A DNA stretch of 64,000 nucleotides from Paenibacillus qinlingensis (GTDB lineage Bacteria; Bacillota; Bacilli; Paenibacillales; NBRC-103111): NCBI RefSeq assembly GCF_013204845.1, contig NZ_JABMKY010000018.1:121632-185631 (forward strand), written 5' to 3'. The position numbers and the translations under genes are program-made. The notes under the pieces were generated by a model that worked only from the letters and a program-made list of their open reading frames with translations, did not search any database and had not been told where the DNA came from. Shown piece by piece: positions 42,857 through 51,151 of this stretch (the stretch's first letter is position 1; each line of letters starts with the position of its first letter).

Positions 42857-42893
42857 AATTGTCCTATAACAGTAGATCGGGAGGTGTGACAAG

Positions 42894-43805
42894 ATGGAGA
42901 TCACAGGAACAGAAGCTTCCGAGCAGATCTATTTGAGCTATAGACCTTTAATGTTCTCGCTAGCGTATCGCATGCTGGGAAGTGTAATGGATGCGGAAGA
43001 TGTGGTACAGGAGGCATTTCTGTATGCCAATGAGACGAATTTAAACCATGTACACAATCCCAAAGCTTATCTATGCAAAATCGTGACCAACCGCTGTATC
43101 GATAACCTGCGCTCCGCTAGCAAAAAACGAGAGGTTTACGTCGGACCTTGGTTGCCGGAGCCGCTGTTGACGACAAACGAGACACACACAGATCATCATA
43201 TCGCACCAGATCTCGCGTATACGCATAAAGAATCGCTATCCACCGCATACCTTTTGCTCCTGCAGCAGCTGTCTTGGGTGGAGCGGGCCGTATTCTTGCT
43301 TCGCGAGGTCCTACAATATGAATACGATGAAATCGCCGAGATTGTGGGCAAAAGCAGCACGAATTGCCGTCAAATTTTCCGCCGAGCCAAGAATGCGATA
43401 AGTCTTCCGCCGGAGCGGGCTGCTGAAACGAAACAAACGACAGCCGTCGTGGAACAATTCGTGCACGCATTAGTGTCGGGGAATATCGCTCAGTTGTTAA
43501 CCATCGTGAAATCTGATGCTATTCTATACTCAGATGGCGGAGGCAAGGTGAAAGCGGCGACAAACCCTATCCTGGGAGCGGAGCGGATAGCCATGTTTTT
43601 ATCTGGGGTTTTGGCCAAATTACCAGAGGGCTATCGCTCAACCTTAACGACTGTGAACGAACAAACAGGTATTGTTGCGTATGTGAATGATCAGCCTCAT
43701 AATGTGATGACTTTCCAATTAGAGGATGGGCAGATCAAAGCTTTCTATCTCGTCATGAATCCAGATAAATTGAAGCATCTGGAAATAGGGCAAACGGAAG
43801 CGTGA
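42894..43805 (+). CDS. ECF41-family RNA polymerase sigma factor with SnoaL-like C-terminus
   Basis: A 303-residue sigma-70 family protein. Region 2 (YRPLMFSLAYRMLGSVMDAEDVVQEAFL, split around residue 20-40) and region 4 (SWVERAVFLLREVLQYEYDE) are followed by a SnoaL-like domain (about 185-295). Two ECF41 hallmarks are visible: WLPEP in the linker after region 2 and DGGGKV in the C-terminal domain. In this family the C-terminal domain controls activity, replacing a separate anti-sigma factor; none is encoded nearby. GGGAGG lies before the ATG. It is cotranscribed with the upstream oxidoreductase gene. Confidence 0.92.
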   Translation: MEITGTEASEQIYLSYRPLMFSLAYRMLGSVMDAEDVVQEAFLYANETNLNHVHNPKAYLCKIVTNRCIDNLRSASKKREVYVGPWLPEPLLTTNETHTDHHIAPDLAYTHKESLSTAYLLLLQQLSWVERAVFLLREVLQYEYDEIAEIVGKSSTNCRQIFRRAKNAISLPPERAAETKQTTAVVEQFVHALVSGNIAQLLTIVKSDAILYSDGGGKVKAATNPILGAERIAMFLSGVLAKLPEGYRSTLTTVNEQTGIVAYVNDQPHNVMTFQLEDGQIKAFYLVMNPDKLKHLEIGQTEA

Positions 43806-43826
43806 GGTCGTAACCTCTAATAATAG

Positions 43827-43868
43827 AAAGCTGCTCAGGAGTCATTGCGATTCGTAGCAGCTTTTTTC
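43827..43868 (+). terminator. terminator of the ECF41 operon
   Basis: AAAGCTGCT pairs with AGCAGCTTT across a 20-nt loop, followed by a run of T. Confidence 0.75.
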
Positions 43869-43947
43869 GTTTGATGTCATGCGGGGAATGTCGCATAATG
43901 GGATGAAGTTAAGAGTGACAGAGCAAGACGAGAAAGAGGAGAGAGCC

Positions 43948-44433
43948 GTGTTGAAAAAAGGAAATGAAACGGCAGTAACCAAGCGTAAAGCACCAGCCTT
44001 TTCGCTGCCTGCCTCGAGTGGAGAGAAAGTTTCTTTAGCCGATTATAAAGGGCGCAAAGTTGTTATTTATTTTTACCCTCAAGATAATACACCAACCTGC
44101 ACCCAACAATCCTGTGACTTTCGGGACTATAACGGGAAATTCGCGGAGTTAGGTGTAGAAGTGATTGGTATTAGTCCGGACGAGCTGAAATCACATGACA
44201 AATTTATTGCGAAGTACGAGCTGCCATTTCTTCTGCTTTCAGACACGAATCATAAAGTAGCTGAAAAGTATGGGGTATGGGCATTGAAAAAGCTGTATGG
44301 CCGCGAGTATATGGGCATTATTCGCTCGACCTTTCTCATTAATGAAAAAGGTTACATTGTGAAAGAATGGAGTAAAGTGAAGATTAAAAATCACGTGCAG
44401 TCTGTACTGGATGCTGTGATGGAAATGAAGTAA
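43948..44433 (+). CDS. bcp: BCP-type peroxiredoxin (thiol peroxidase)
   Basis: Reduces hydrogen peroxide and organic hydroperoxides using thioredoxin-type donors. The 161-residue protein has the peroxidatic Cys in YFYPQDNTPTCTQQSCDFRD near residue 50 and a resolving Cys five residues later, the usual BCP/PrxQ pattern. Later motifs are SDTNHKVAEKYGVW and IIRSTFLINEKG. The GTG at 43948 is selected because AGAGGAGAG lies just upstream and the protein then has family length; earlier in-frame ATGs add a poorly conserved extension of up to 23 residues. Confidence 0.9.
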   Translation: MLKKGNETAVTKRKAPAFSLPASSGEKVSLADYKGRKVVIYFYPQDNTPTCTQQSCDFRDYNGKFAELGVEVIGISPDELKSHDKFIAKYELPFLLLSDTNHKVAEKYGVWALKKLYGREYMGIIRSTFLINEKGYIVKEWSKVKIKNHVQSVLDAVMEMK

Positions 44434-44466
44434 GGCAATGTTAATCTATCAAAAACATTACACATG

Positions 44467-44503
44467 AACGATGCTTCTCCTTGTAGAGAAGCATCGTTTT
44501 TTT
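44467..44503 (+). terminator. terminator of the peroxiredoxin gene
   Basis: AACGATGCTTCTC pairs with GAGAAGCATCGTT, followed by a long T run. Confidence 0.93.
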
Positions 44504-44579
44504 CGTGTCATACTCTCGCACCTCCGCCCATATAATCTATCAGATGTCAAAATGATAGAACATGCGGAGGGATCATCGG

Positions 44580-46046
44580 ATGCGCTCACAGGTACAAGCT
44601 CCAAACAACGGACGACTACGATTTCAAATCATGATGGTTGTTGTTTTACTAGTTTCACTAATGGTTGGTATGATGCCGGCCAAAGCCGCAGACAATGAAG
44701 GTGATCCTGCCGTACAAGATGCGTATGGGCAGCTTCAAGCAGGGAAGCGACTAAAGAGTGAGAGGACTTACGTAACACCGGAGCAGCCTACTGTATATCT
44801 GACGTTTGATGATGGTCCTAGCAAGTTGACGAATCAGGTGTTGGATATTTTAGATAAAGAAGATGTTAAAGCAACGTTCTTCGTACTTGGTGAACAAGCG
44901 AAAGCGCATCCTGCTGAACTCAAAAGAATCGTACAAGACGGTCATGCCATCGGCAATCATACCTATAATCATGTTTATAAAGAGCTCTATAGTGATTTTC
45001 AGACCTTTTGGAACCAAATCCAACGAAGCGAAGACGTTATTTCAAATATCGTGGGGATACGACCTCAACTCGTACGAGCGCCTGGCGGGACAGCTACGAA
45101 TTTTGATGCCTACTATTTTTATTTGATGGAGCAAGCAGGCTATATCATGGAGGATTGGAATGTCGACAGTGGAGACTCCAAGAGAGCGAATGTCCCGGTA
45201 AATGAAATTTGGCAAACGGTGAAAGCTTCCCCCCTCGATCACGAGATTAATATTTTGTTTCATGATGGAACGGGACACGAATCTTCTGTTCAAGTACTAC
45301 CTCAAGTGATTAGCTATTACAAAAAGCTAGGATACGCCTTTGCCACGTTGACAGATCAAGTGAAGCCCAAACAATTCGCCATCACGAAGCCGAAATGGTC
45401 GCGGAACATGAGTTTGAAGCAATTTCAAGTGATGATAGATCAGACGCAGCAATATGCAGTTGCTCATCCGAGTCCATCGGATCTCGTGAAGCGGGCAGAG
45501 GAAAAGCGCCTCGCTCAGAAGCTAGAGGCCGAAGCTGAAGAGAAGGCTAAAGCGAAGAAGGAAGAAGAAGCGGAAGCTGCCCGCATTCTCGCCAAGCAAG
45601 CTGCCTTGCCGCTGCAGGTACATGTGATCGGAGGCAACACGTTTAGCATAGAACCTTCCATGTATAAGCTGCATGCGAATCAAATAGAGTTGCCTTTGCG
45701 CTATCTGATCGAGAAGATGGGTGGGAAAGTCGCGTGGCAAGCCGATACGAAAACAGCCAATGCCCATTACGGCATTTATGATATGGACTACGATCTAGTG
45801 AATAGAAGCATTCGTTTGTTCACTTTAGGCAAGCCAACAGCCACGTACTCGTTAGCGGATATGAACATGCAAGATAATCAAATTATTGTACCACTGCGCA
45901 AAACGATCGTATCACTCGGAGGCCGAATTACGAATGCTGTGATCGACCCTGACTACCGTGAGGTTTCTATGGCGCTGCGTCCCCTTCACTTTTTCAAAGA
46001 AAATAATACTATTCTCAAAAACTCTCTATTTGCAATGGGAGGATAA
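44580..46046 (+). CDS. polysaccharide deacetylase with copper amine oxidase-like N-terminal domain
   Basis: A secreted 488-residue protein. A signal peptide (about residues 1-37, ending PAKAA) is followed by a NodB deacetylase domain (about 70-270) with TFDDGPSKLTNQV, the His pair in HAIGNHTYNH, and RAPGGT. An acidic/lysine-rich coiled segment covers about 300-340. The C-terminal 130 residues resemble the copper amine oxidase N-terminal 'stalk' domain (ANQIELPLRYLIEKMGG, NQIIVPLRKTIVSLGG), common in Paenibacillus exported proteins. The likely substrate is peptidoglycan or another N-acetylated wall glycan. The ATG at 44580 has GGAGGG 8 nt upstream. Confidence 0.9.
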   Translation: MRSQVQAPNNGRLRFQIMMVVVLLVSLMVGMMPAKAADNEGDPAVQDAYGQLQAGKRLKSERTYVTPEQPTVYLTFDDGPSKLTNQVLDILDKEDVKATFFVLGEQAKAHPAELKRIVQDGHAIGNHTYNHVYKELYSDFQTFWNQIQRSEDVISNIVGIRPQLVRAPGGTATNFDAYYFYLMEQAGYIMEDWNVDSGDSKRANVPVNEIWQTVKASPLDHEINILFHDGTGHESSVQVLPQVISYYKKLGYAFATLTDQVKPKQFAITKPKWSRNMSLKQFQVMIDQTQQYAVAHPSPSDLVKRAEEKRLAQKLEAEAEEKAKAKKEEEAEAARILAKQAALPLQVHVIGGNTFSIEPSMYKLHANQIELPLRYLIEKMGGKVAWQADTKTANAHYGIYDMDYDLVNRSIRLFTLGKPTATYSLADMNMQDNQIIVPLRKTIVSLGGRITNAVIDPDYREVSMALRPLHFFKENNTILKNSLFAMGG

Positions 46047-46110
46047 TGTCTAAAAGAGTAGAGAGCTGGAAAAACTAGAAGCATACCCTTATAAAGGAGG
46101 CTTCTTGTCT

Positions 46111-47088
46111 ATGGCATCGAAAACCCGAATATTCGATCAACCGCAGCCTCTTGTGGAACGGATGATCATGAACGTAGAGAAAGTGATAGTCGGCAAAAGA
46201 GAAACGATAGAGAAAGCTTTTATCGCGATGTTGAGCGGCGGGCATCTACTGCTAGAGGACGTTCCTGGTGTAGGCAAAACCATGCTAGCACGTGCGTTAG
46301 CCAAGACGATTGGTTGCGACTTTAAGAGAATTCAATGTACGCCAGATTTGCTTCCTTCGGATGTAACCGGTGTTTCTGTTTTTAATGTTAAAAGCAATGA
46401 GTTTGAGTTTCGGCCAGGGCCATTAATGACGTCTGTCGTACTTGCGGATGAATGTAATCGGACCTCTCCGAAGACGCAGTCTGCTTTCCTTGAAGCGATG
46501 GAAGAAAAACGAGTGACCATTGACGGCACAAGCTATGAGCTGCCGAAGCCATTCGTCGTCATCGCGACGCAAAATCCGATGGATTATGAAGGCACTTACG
46601 CGCTGCCGGAAGCGCAGATGGATCGGTTTATGATGAAGCTTTCGCTTGGGTATCCGACGCATGATCAAGAGATTCTGATGTTGGATCGCTTGCAGGATCG
46701 TCACCCGTTGGAAAGCTTGAAGCCTGTTATTGTGCAGGATGAGTTTGTGCAATTACAGAAAGAAGCGGCCATGATCCATGTGGATAACACGTTAAAAGAT
46801 TTCATCGTTCGCTTAGCTTTAGCAACGCGAGATCATGCTGATTTTTACATAGGTGCAAGTCCGAGGGCGTCTTATGCGTTGATGCGTGCTGCACAAACGG
46901 CGGCTTATGTGAAAGGGAGAACTTTTGTTGTTCCAGATGATATTAAAGATTTGGTTTTACCTGTGTGGACGCACCGGCTAATTCTCACTGCGGATGCGCG
47001 CATGATGGGCCGTTCAGCAGAACGTATTCTTCAGGGTTTACTCGATGGCATGCAAACACCAGTTCTTCGTTATGTCACAGCGAAGTAG
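46111..47088 (+). CDS. MoxR family AAA ATPase
   Basis: A 325-residue AAA+ chaperone-like ATPase. Walker A is LEDVPGVGKTMLARALAKT near residue 50, Walker B with the sensor region is VLADECNRTSPKTQSAFLEAM, and IATQNPMDYEGTYALPEAQMDRF is the MoxR signature. It begins the conserved MoxR-DUF58-transglutaminase operon, in which MoxR is thought to remodel the partner proteins. The ATG at 46111 is chosen after AAGGAGG (10-nt spacing); TTG 46105 is too close to it. The DUF58 gene starts 10 nt after the stop. Confidence 0.93.
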   Translation: MASKTRIFDQPQPLVERMIMNVEKVIVGKRETIEKAFIAMLSGGHLLLEDVPGVGKTMLARALAKTIGCDFKRIQCTPDLLPSDVTGVSVFNVKSNEFEFRPGPLMTSVVLADECNRTSPKTQSAFLEAMEEKRVTIDGTSYELPKPFVVIATQNPMDYEGTYALPEAQMDRFMMKLSLGYPTHDQEILMLDRLQDRHPLESLKPVIVQDEFVQLQKEAAMIHVDNTLKDFIVRLALATRDHADFYIGASPRASYALMRAAQTAAYVKGRTFVVPDDIKDLVLPVWTHRLILTADARMMGRSAERILQGLLDGMQTPVLRYVTAK

Positions 47089-47098
47089 GGGCCATGAC

Positions 47099-48310
47099 AT
47101 GAAAAGCTGGGGGAAGACGACACTGTTGCTCGTAAGTTGTGTGTTGGTGATCTATTTGGCTTATCGCCAAGGTGGAATTGCTGCGTGGTATTTAGGTATC
47201 TGTTTATCATTGATCTGGATACAGGCAGGATTATTTTATGTATTTGCGCTAAAAGGTTTGAACTTGAGTCGGCGCCTGTCAGGTGACGTGTTTCTTGCTG
47301 GCGAAGATGTGACGATTGTGCTGGAGATCCAACATCGATCGTGGGTGCCACTACCGTGGCTGCTGTTGAAAGAAACTTGGATTCATGAAGGAAATGGGAG
47401 AAAACTGACGTACAGCAAGCTGCTTTTTCCTTGGTTTCAGAAGTCGATTTTGTTGCCTTACAAAATGACCCATCTCATGCGAGGCAGCTATCGCTTTGCT
47501 CACCTTGAAGCAGCGGCAGGAGATCTCTTTGGCTTCGCGCTTCGCAAAGTACAGCGGGAAGATTTACAGCGTTATGTTGTGTATCCACGGCCAGATGCTT
47601 TGGGGCGGAGCGGGATGACCTTCCAATCGGAGGATGGTTCTACAACACTTAGTTCAAAGGGCGAAACGCCGCTGATCAGCTCCGTTCGCGATTACGTCAG
47701 CGGTGATCCGTATCACCGCATCCACTGGAAATCGACGGCTCGCCTGAGCCGTCTGATGACCAAAGAGCCCGAGCAGGCCGCCTCCACGAAGTGGATGCTG
47801 CTGCTCGATGTCACGCCTGCGGCGGGCCCAGCAGAAGCGGCACAGCCGCTGCTGGAGAAGGGCGTCGCCCTCGCGGCCGGCTTCTTCGAAGCCGCCGCCA
47901 GTGGGCGAGAGAGCTGCGGCTTCGCCTGCAGCTCGGGAACGGCCAGGCGAATCGCGCCGACGATTCGCCCCGATCTAACGCTCGCGTACGAAGTACTCGC
48001 GAGCGTTGGCGGCAAGCCCGCCCTGTCCTTTCCTGACCTCGTCAGGAAAGAGGCGGCAGACTTGCCGCTGCATGCGTCGATGCTGTGCATCACATCGACG
48101 CTGGATGTGGCGCTGGTGCGCGCGATCGCAGATAGCGGCACCAGGCGCAGAGCCGTGCACGTGATCTACGTGCACGCGCGGCCTTCCCTCTCGGTCGCAG
48201 AGCGAGAGGGGGCTTCCCAGCTGCAAGCCGCAGGCTGCAGCTTTACGGAAGTGCCGCATCCGCAGAGCCAGTGGCCGAAACAAGGGGGTGTTGCGGATGC
48301 AACCGCTTGA
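47099..48310 (+). CDS. DUF58 domain-containing protein
   Basis: A 403-residue protein with two N-terminal membrane helices (about 7-50), then a Vps26/arrestin-like beta region. The DUF58 core follows (about 195-245) with VRDYVSGDPYHRIHWKSTARLSRLMTKE-type sequence (YVSGDPYHRIHWKSTARL), which leads into a von Willebrand-A-like fold. Its biochemical function is unknown; it always accompanies MoxR. The gene overlaps the following gene by 14 nt. Its second half, from about 47700, is very GC-rich compared with its first half. Confidence 0.88.
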   Translation: MKSWGKTTLLLVSCVLVIYLAYRQGGIAAWYLGICLSLIWIQAGLFYVFALKGLNLSRRLSGDVFLAGEDVTIVLEIQHRSWVPLPWLLLKETWIHEGNGRKLTYSKLLFPWFQKSILLPYKMTHLMRGSYRFAHLEAAAGDLFGFALRKVQREDLQRYVVYPRPDALGRSGMTFQSEDGSTTLSSKGETPLISSVRDYVSGDPYHRIHWKSTARLSRLMTKEPEQAASTKWMLLLDVTPAAGPAEAAQPLLEKGVALAAGFFEAAASGRESCGFACSSGTARRIAPTIRPDLTLAYEVLASVGGKPALSFPDLVRKEAADLPLHASMLCITSTLDVALVRAIADSGTRRRAVHVIYVHARPSLSVAEREGASQLQAAGCSFTEVPHPQSQWPKQGGVADATA

Positions 48311-50825
48311 ACCACGCCGCGGGCTGCACGCTCGCTCTCGTGCTTCGCACTTTTTTAAGAAGCGCGCAGGTACTTCGTCCTTAGACACTTCGCCCTTAGG
48401 CACTTCGCCCTTAGGAGCTTCGCTCTTAGGCACTTCGCCCTTAGGAACTTCGCCCTTAGGAGCTTCGCCCTTAGGAGCTTCGCCCTTAGAAGCTTCGCAC
48501 TCAGTCATATCGAACTCAGACGGTCCGTCTTACGCATCTTCTTCCCAACCAGACACATCATCCCGTTCATCCCGCAGCAACACATCACAGCTCATCTTCC
48601 GCGCAGACAGCCTGCCGCCAACACACAATAGTCTCTTCCGAGATGGTCTCATCACCCTGCTGCTCTTTCTCCTTCTCTCGGAATGGCTGCGACCTTTGGC
48701 TTGGTTGGGCGATGAGGTGATCCAAATTGGACCGATTCTTGTTGTGTTTGCCCTGTGTCTTGCACTGGACTGTTTCCGTGTTCCTTATGGTTGGGGTTGG
48801 TTGGCGAAGTCCAGCATAATTCTGGTTTTTATAGGTTATATGTTTAACCGAGATACCGTGCTTGATGGAGGATGGATCCTCACATTGGCGAGAACGCTCG
48901 TGCAAGATTTTGTCTATATCGTGCAGGCTCATTTTGATCTGATTAGCGGGGAAATGCGCACGCTCCTGTTTCTAATGGGTTGGGCGTTGTTGCTTTCCGT
49001 TGTTCAAGCGCTAATGCTGCAAAGACAGCACAGCCTTTGGTTTGTAATGGCTACCTTGATCTATCTCGTAGGCATACAGCTCGTATTAGGGGCGGATACC
49101 GTCCAAGGAATCATACGCACAGTAGGTTATGGGCTGATCCTGATGGCGCTTCTCAACCTGTCAAGAATCGAACAGACTTATCGGGTGACAACTGTGCGTT
49201 CACGTAATTATTTGCAGTGGCTGATCGTTAGTGTGATCGTTGTTGGTATGTTGTCTGGCGTTGGTTGGTTGTCGGCCAAGCAAACAGAGTCCGAGCCTTT
49301 GATGAAGCCAGTTAGCTGGGCGCATTGGTATGATCGTTTGTTTGAGTTCTATGAGGATGAGACGAGAGTAAGCCCAGCCATGGCAACTTCGGGGTATGGC
49401 CAGAACGATACGTCTTTAGGAGGTCCACTCCAAGTGGACACCTCGCCAGTGTTTACAGCCAAAACCACTGAACTCACCTACTGGCGCGGCGAATCCAAAA
49501 GCTTCTACGATGGCAAAGGCTGGACCCAGCCCATTCAGAAGCTAGAACCTTTCGTGGCTACTAGTTCTTCGGTGACAGCTCCGGTCATTGTGCAGGAGAT
49601 TTTAATGAACGAGAAGGCGGCGAATAAGCAATTGTTCGTAGGTGGTGGGCTGCGGAGCGTTGATATGCTGCTGAGTGAGAAAGGGAAGCTGATTCCGCCA
49701 GGGAGTCTGTTAACTTCGGGAACAAGTGGCTTAACGACCTTACCGGCGATTGCTGATCCGCTTTCCTATTACAAAATCACCGTCCAACCCAATAAAGAAA
49801 ATCCAGATCTTTTGAACTCTGATATTGCACCATATCCGGAAGAAATCACTCGTGACTATTTGCAATTGCCAGAGTCATTGCCGCGGACGGTAAGGAGCAC
49901 GGCCGAGCAAGTCACCGCAAATCGGTTGACGCCTTATGCCAAAGCGGTGGCGATCGAGCAATATTTGAGCCAAACCTTTCCCTACAGTCTCGAAAAGCCT
50001 ACCAATCCCAGCCGCAGCGAAGATTTCGTCAGTCATTTCCTGTTCGTTGATCGGACAGGGTATTGTGATCATTTTTCCACGGCTATGGTTGTTATGCTTC
50101 GTTCTGTCGGTGTGCCTGCTCGGTGGGTGAAGGGGTTTGCTCAAGGAACCGTAGACGCCACCGATGACAATGGGCTGCACGAGGTGGTTGTCCGCAATCA
50201 AGATGCGCATTCGTGGGTTGAAGTCTACTTCCCGTCGATGGGGTGGGTGCCATTCGAGCCGACGCCTGGTTTCTCAGGGATTTCCGTAGATCAACCTAGA
50301 GATATGTTGACGACAGCAACTATGGAGCAGTTGGGGATGACAGCTTCCCTTACGAATACACCGGTAACTCGATCTGTTATCTCTAAATCGGGTGAATGGT
50401 TGCACACGATAAAGAATAATCTTATCCAATTAGTAAAGGCTTATAAGAGTGCCGTTTTCGTTCTTATCTGCTCTATCGGTTTACTTGTTGGTCTATATTT
50501 CGTACTAAAACGTCAAGGCTACATGTTGCGTAGAACAGTGGAGTTCTCTAGTTACAACAATGAATCTCCCAATCAACAACATCCGTTGACGCCGTATATG
50601 GATCGCTTGTGGAGACAGCTTTTCCGCAAATACGGCGTAAAGCCTGCCAATCAAACGGTTCGCGAATATGTCATGAATCTTCAGGTGACGCAACAAGGGC
50701 AACAACAGGCACTGATGGCTTTCGCTCACATCTATGAAAGTGTCCGCTACGATCCGGCGCGAGCTTTTGCCTATTCGAAGCGGGAAATTACGGCGATTTG
50801 GAAAGCCATTCAAAAGACACATTAA
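48297..50825 (+). CDS. transglutaminase-like membrane protein (TgpA/DUF3488 type) with N-terminal repeats
   Basis: An 842-residue membrane protein. The N-terminal cytoplasmic part has nine five-residue repeats of the type G-(T/A)-S-P-L (about residues 25-69). Six or so membrane helices follow (about 115-325), then an external transglutaminase-like domain with the triad Cys in DRTGYCDHFSTAMVV (near 588), His in NQDAHSWVEVYFP, and Asp/Glu near FEPTPGF. A last membrane helix (about 714-738) is followed by a short DUF4129-like tail. It is the third gene of the MoxR operon. AAGGGG precedes the ATG, which lies inside the DUF58 gene. Confidence 0.88.
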   Translation: MQPLEPRRGLHARSRASHFFKKRAGTSSLDTSPLGTSPLGASLLGTSPLGTSPLGASPLGASPLEASHSVISNSDGPSYASSSQPDTSSRSSRSNTSQLIFRADSLPPTHNSLFRDGLITLLLFLLLSEWLRPLAWLGDEVIQIGPILVVFALCLALDCFRVPYGWGWLAKSSIILVFIGYMFNRDTVLDGGWILTLARTLVQDFVYIVQAHFDLISGEMRTLLFLMGWALLLSVVQALMLQRQHSLWFVMATLIYLVGIQLVLGADTVQGIIRTVGYGLILMALLNLSRIEQTYRVTTVRSRNYLQWLIVSVIVVGMLSGVGWLSAKQTESEPLMKPVSWAHWYDRLFEFYEDETRVSPAMATSGYGQNDTSLGGPLQVDTSPVFTAKTTELTYWRGESKSFYDGKGWTQPIQKLEPFVATSSSVTAPVIVQEILMNEKAANKQLFVGGGLRSVDMLLSEKGKLIPPGSLLTSGTSGLTTLPAIADPLSYYKITVQPNKENPDLLNSDIAPYPEEITRDYLQLPESLPRTVRSTAEQVTANRLTPYAKAVAIEQYLSQTFPYSLEKPTNPSRSEDFVSHFLFVDRTGYCDHFSTAMVVMLRSVGVPARWVKGFAQGTVDATDDNGLHEVVVRNQDAHSWVEVYFPSMGWVPFEPTPGFSGISVDQPRDMLTTATMEQLGMTASLTNTPVTRSVISKSGEWLHTIKNNLIQLVKAYKSAVFVLICSIGLLVGLYFVLKRQGYMLRRTVEFSSYNNESPNQQHPLTPYMDRLWRQLFRKYGVKPANQTVREYVMNLQVTQQGQQQALMAFAHIYESVRYDPARAFAYSKREITAIWKAIQKTH
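48369..48503 (+). repeat. 15-bp in-frame repeat inside the transglutaminase gene
   Basis: Nine units related to GGCACTTCGCCCTTA encode GTSPL/GASPL. Because the unit is 15 bp, gain or loss of copies would keep the frame and change only repeat length. Confidence 0.9.
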
Positions 50826-50903
50826 ATCCTATACACCTTAGGCAGCTCAGCACGTAGTCGATTCACTTGGTTCCTTACTAATATTCGATTCGGTGCCTAT
50901 GAT

Positions 50904-50942
50904 AATAACCCTTAACTGGTGCGAACCAGAAAGGGTTATTTT
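50904..50942 (+). terminator. terminator of the MoxR operon
   Basis: ATAACCCTTAACTGGT pairs with ACCAGAAAGGGTTAT around GCGA, followed by TTTT. Confidence 0.8.
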
Positions 50943-51151
50943 GCTGTTTGAAGATTGTTGCCGAGCCGTGATTGGTGAAGGCCATCCCAACTATTTCCCG
51001 CTACTTTCCCGAAAATGCTCCCAAAGCTTCCCGTAAAATCAGGAACACCCTACTCTATTTTCCAGGATTTCCCTCGATGTAAGCTATGTAGAGGAAAGTG
51101 ACGCAGGAGCGATACAACGTTCAAAGAACGAAGGAGGTAGAGGGATTTTTT

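Noticed and set aside
48288..48296. Upstream GTG start of the transglutaminase gene
   Set aside because: It abuts the AAGGGG site; ATG 48297 has proper spacing.
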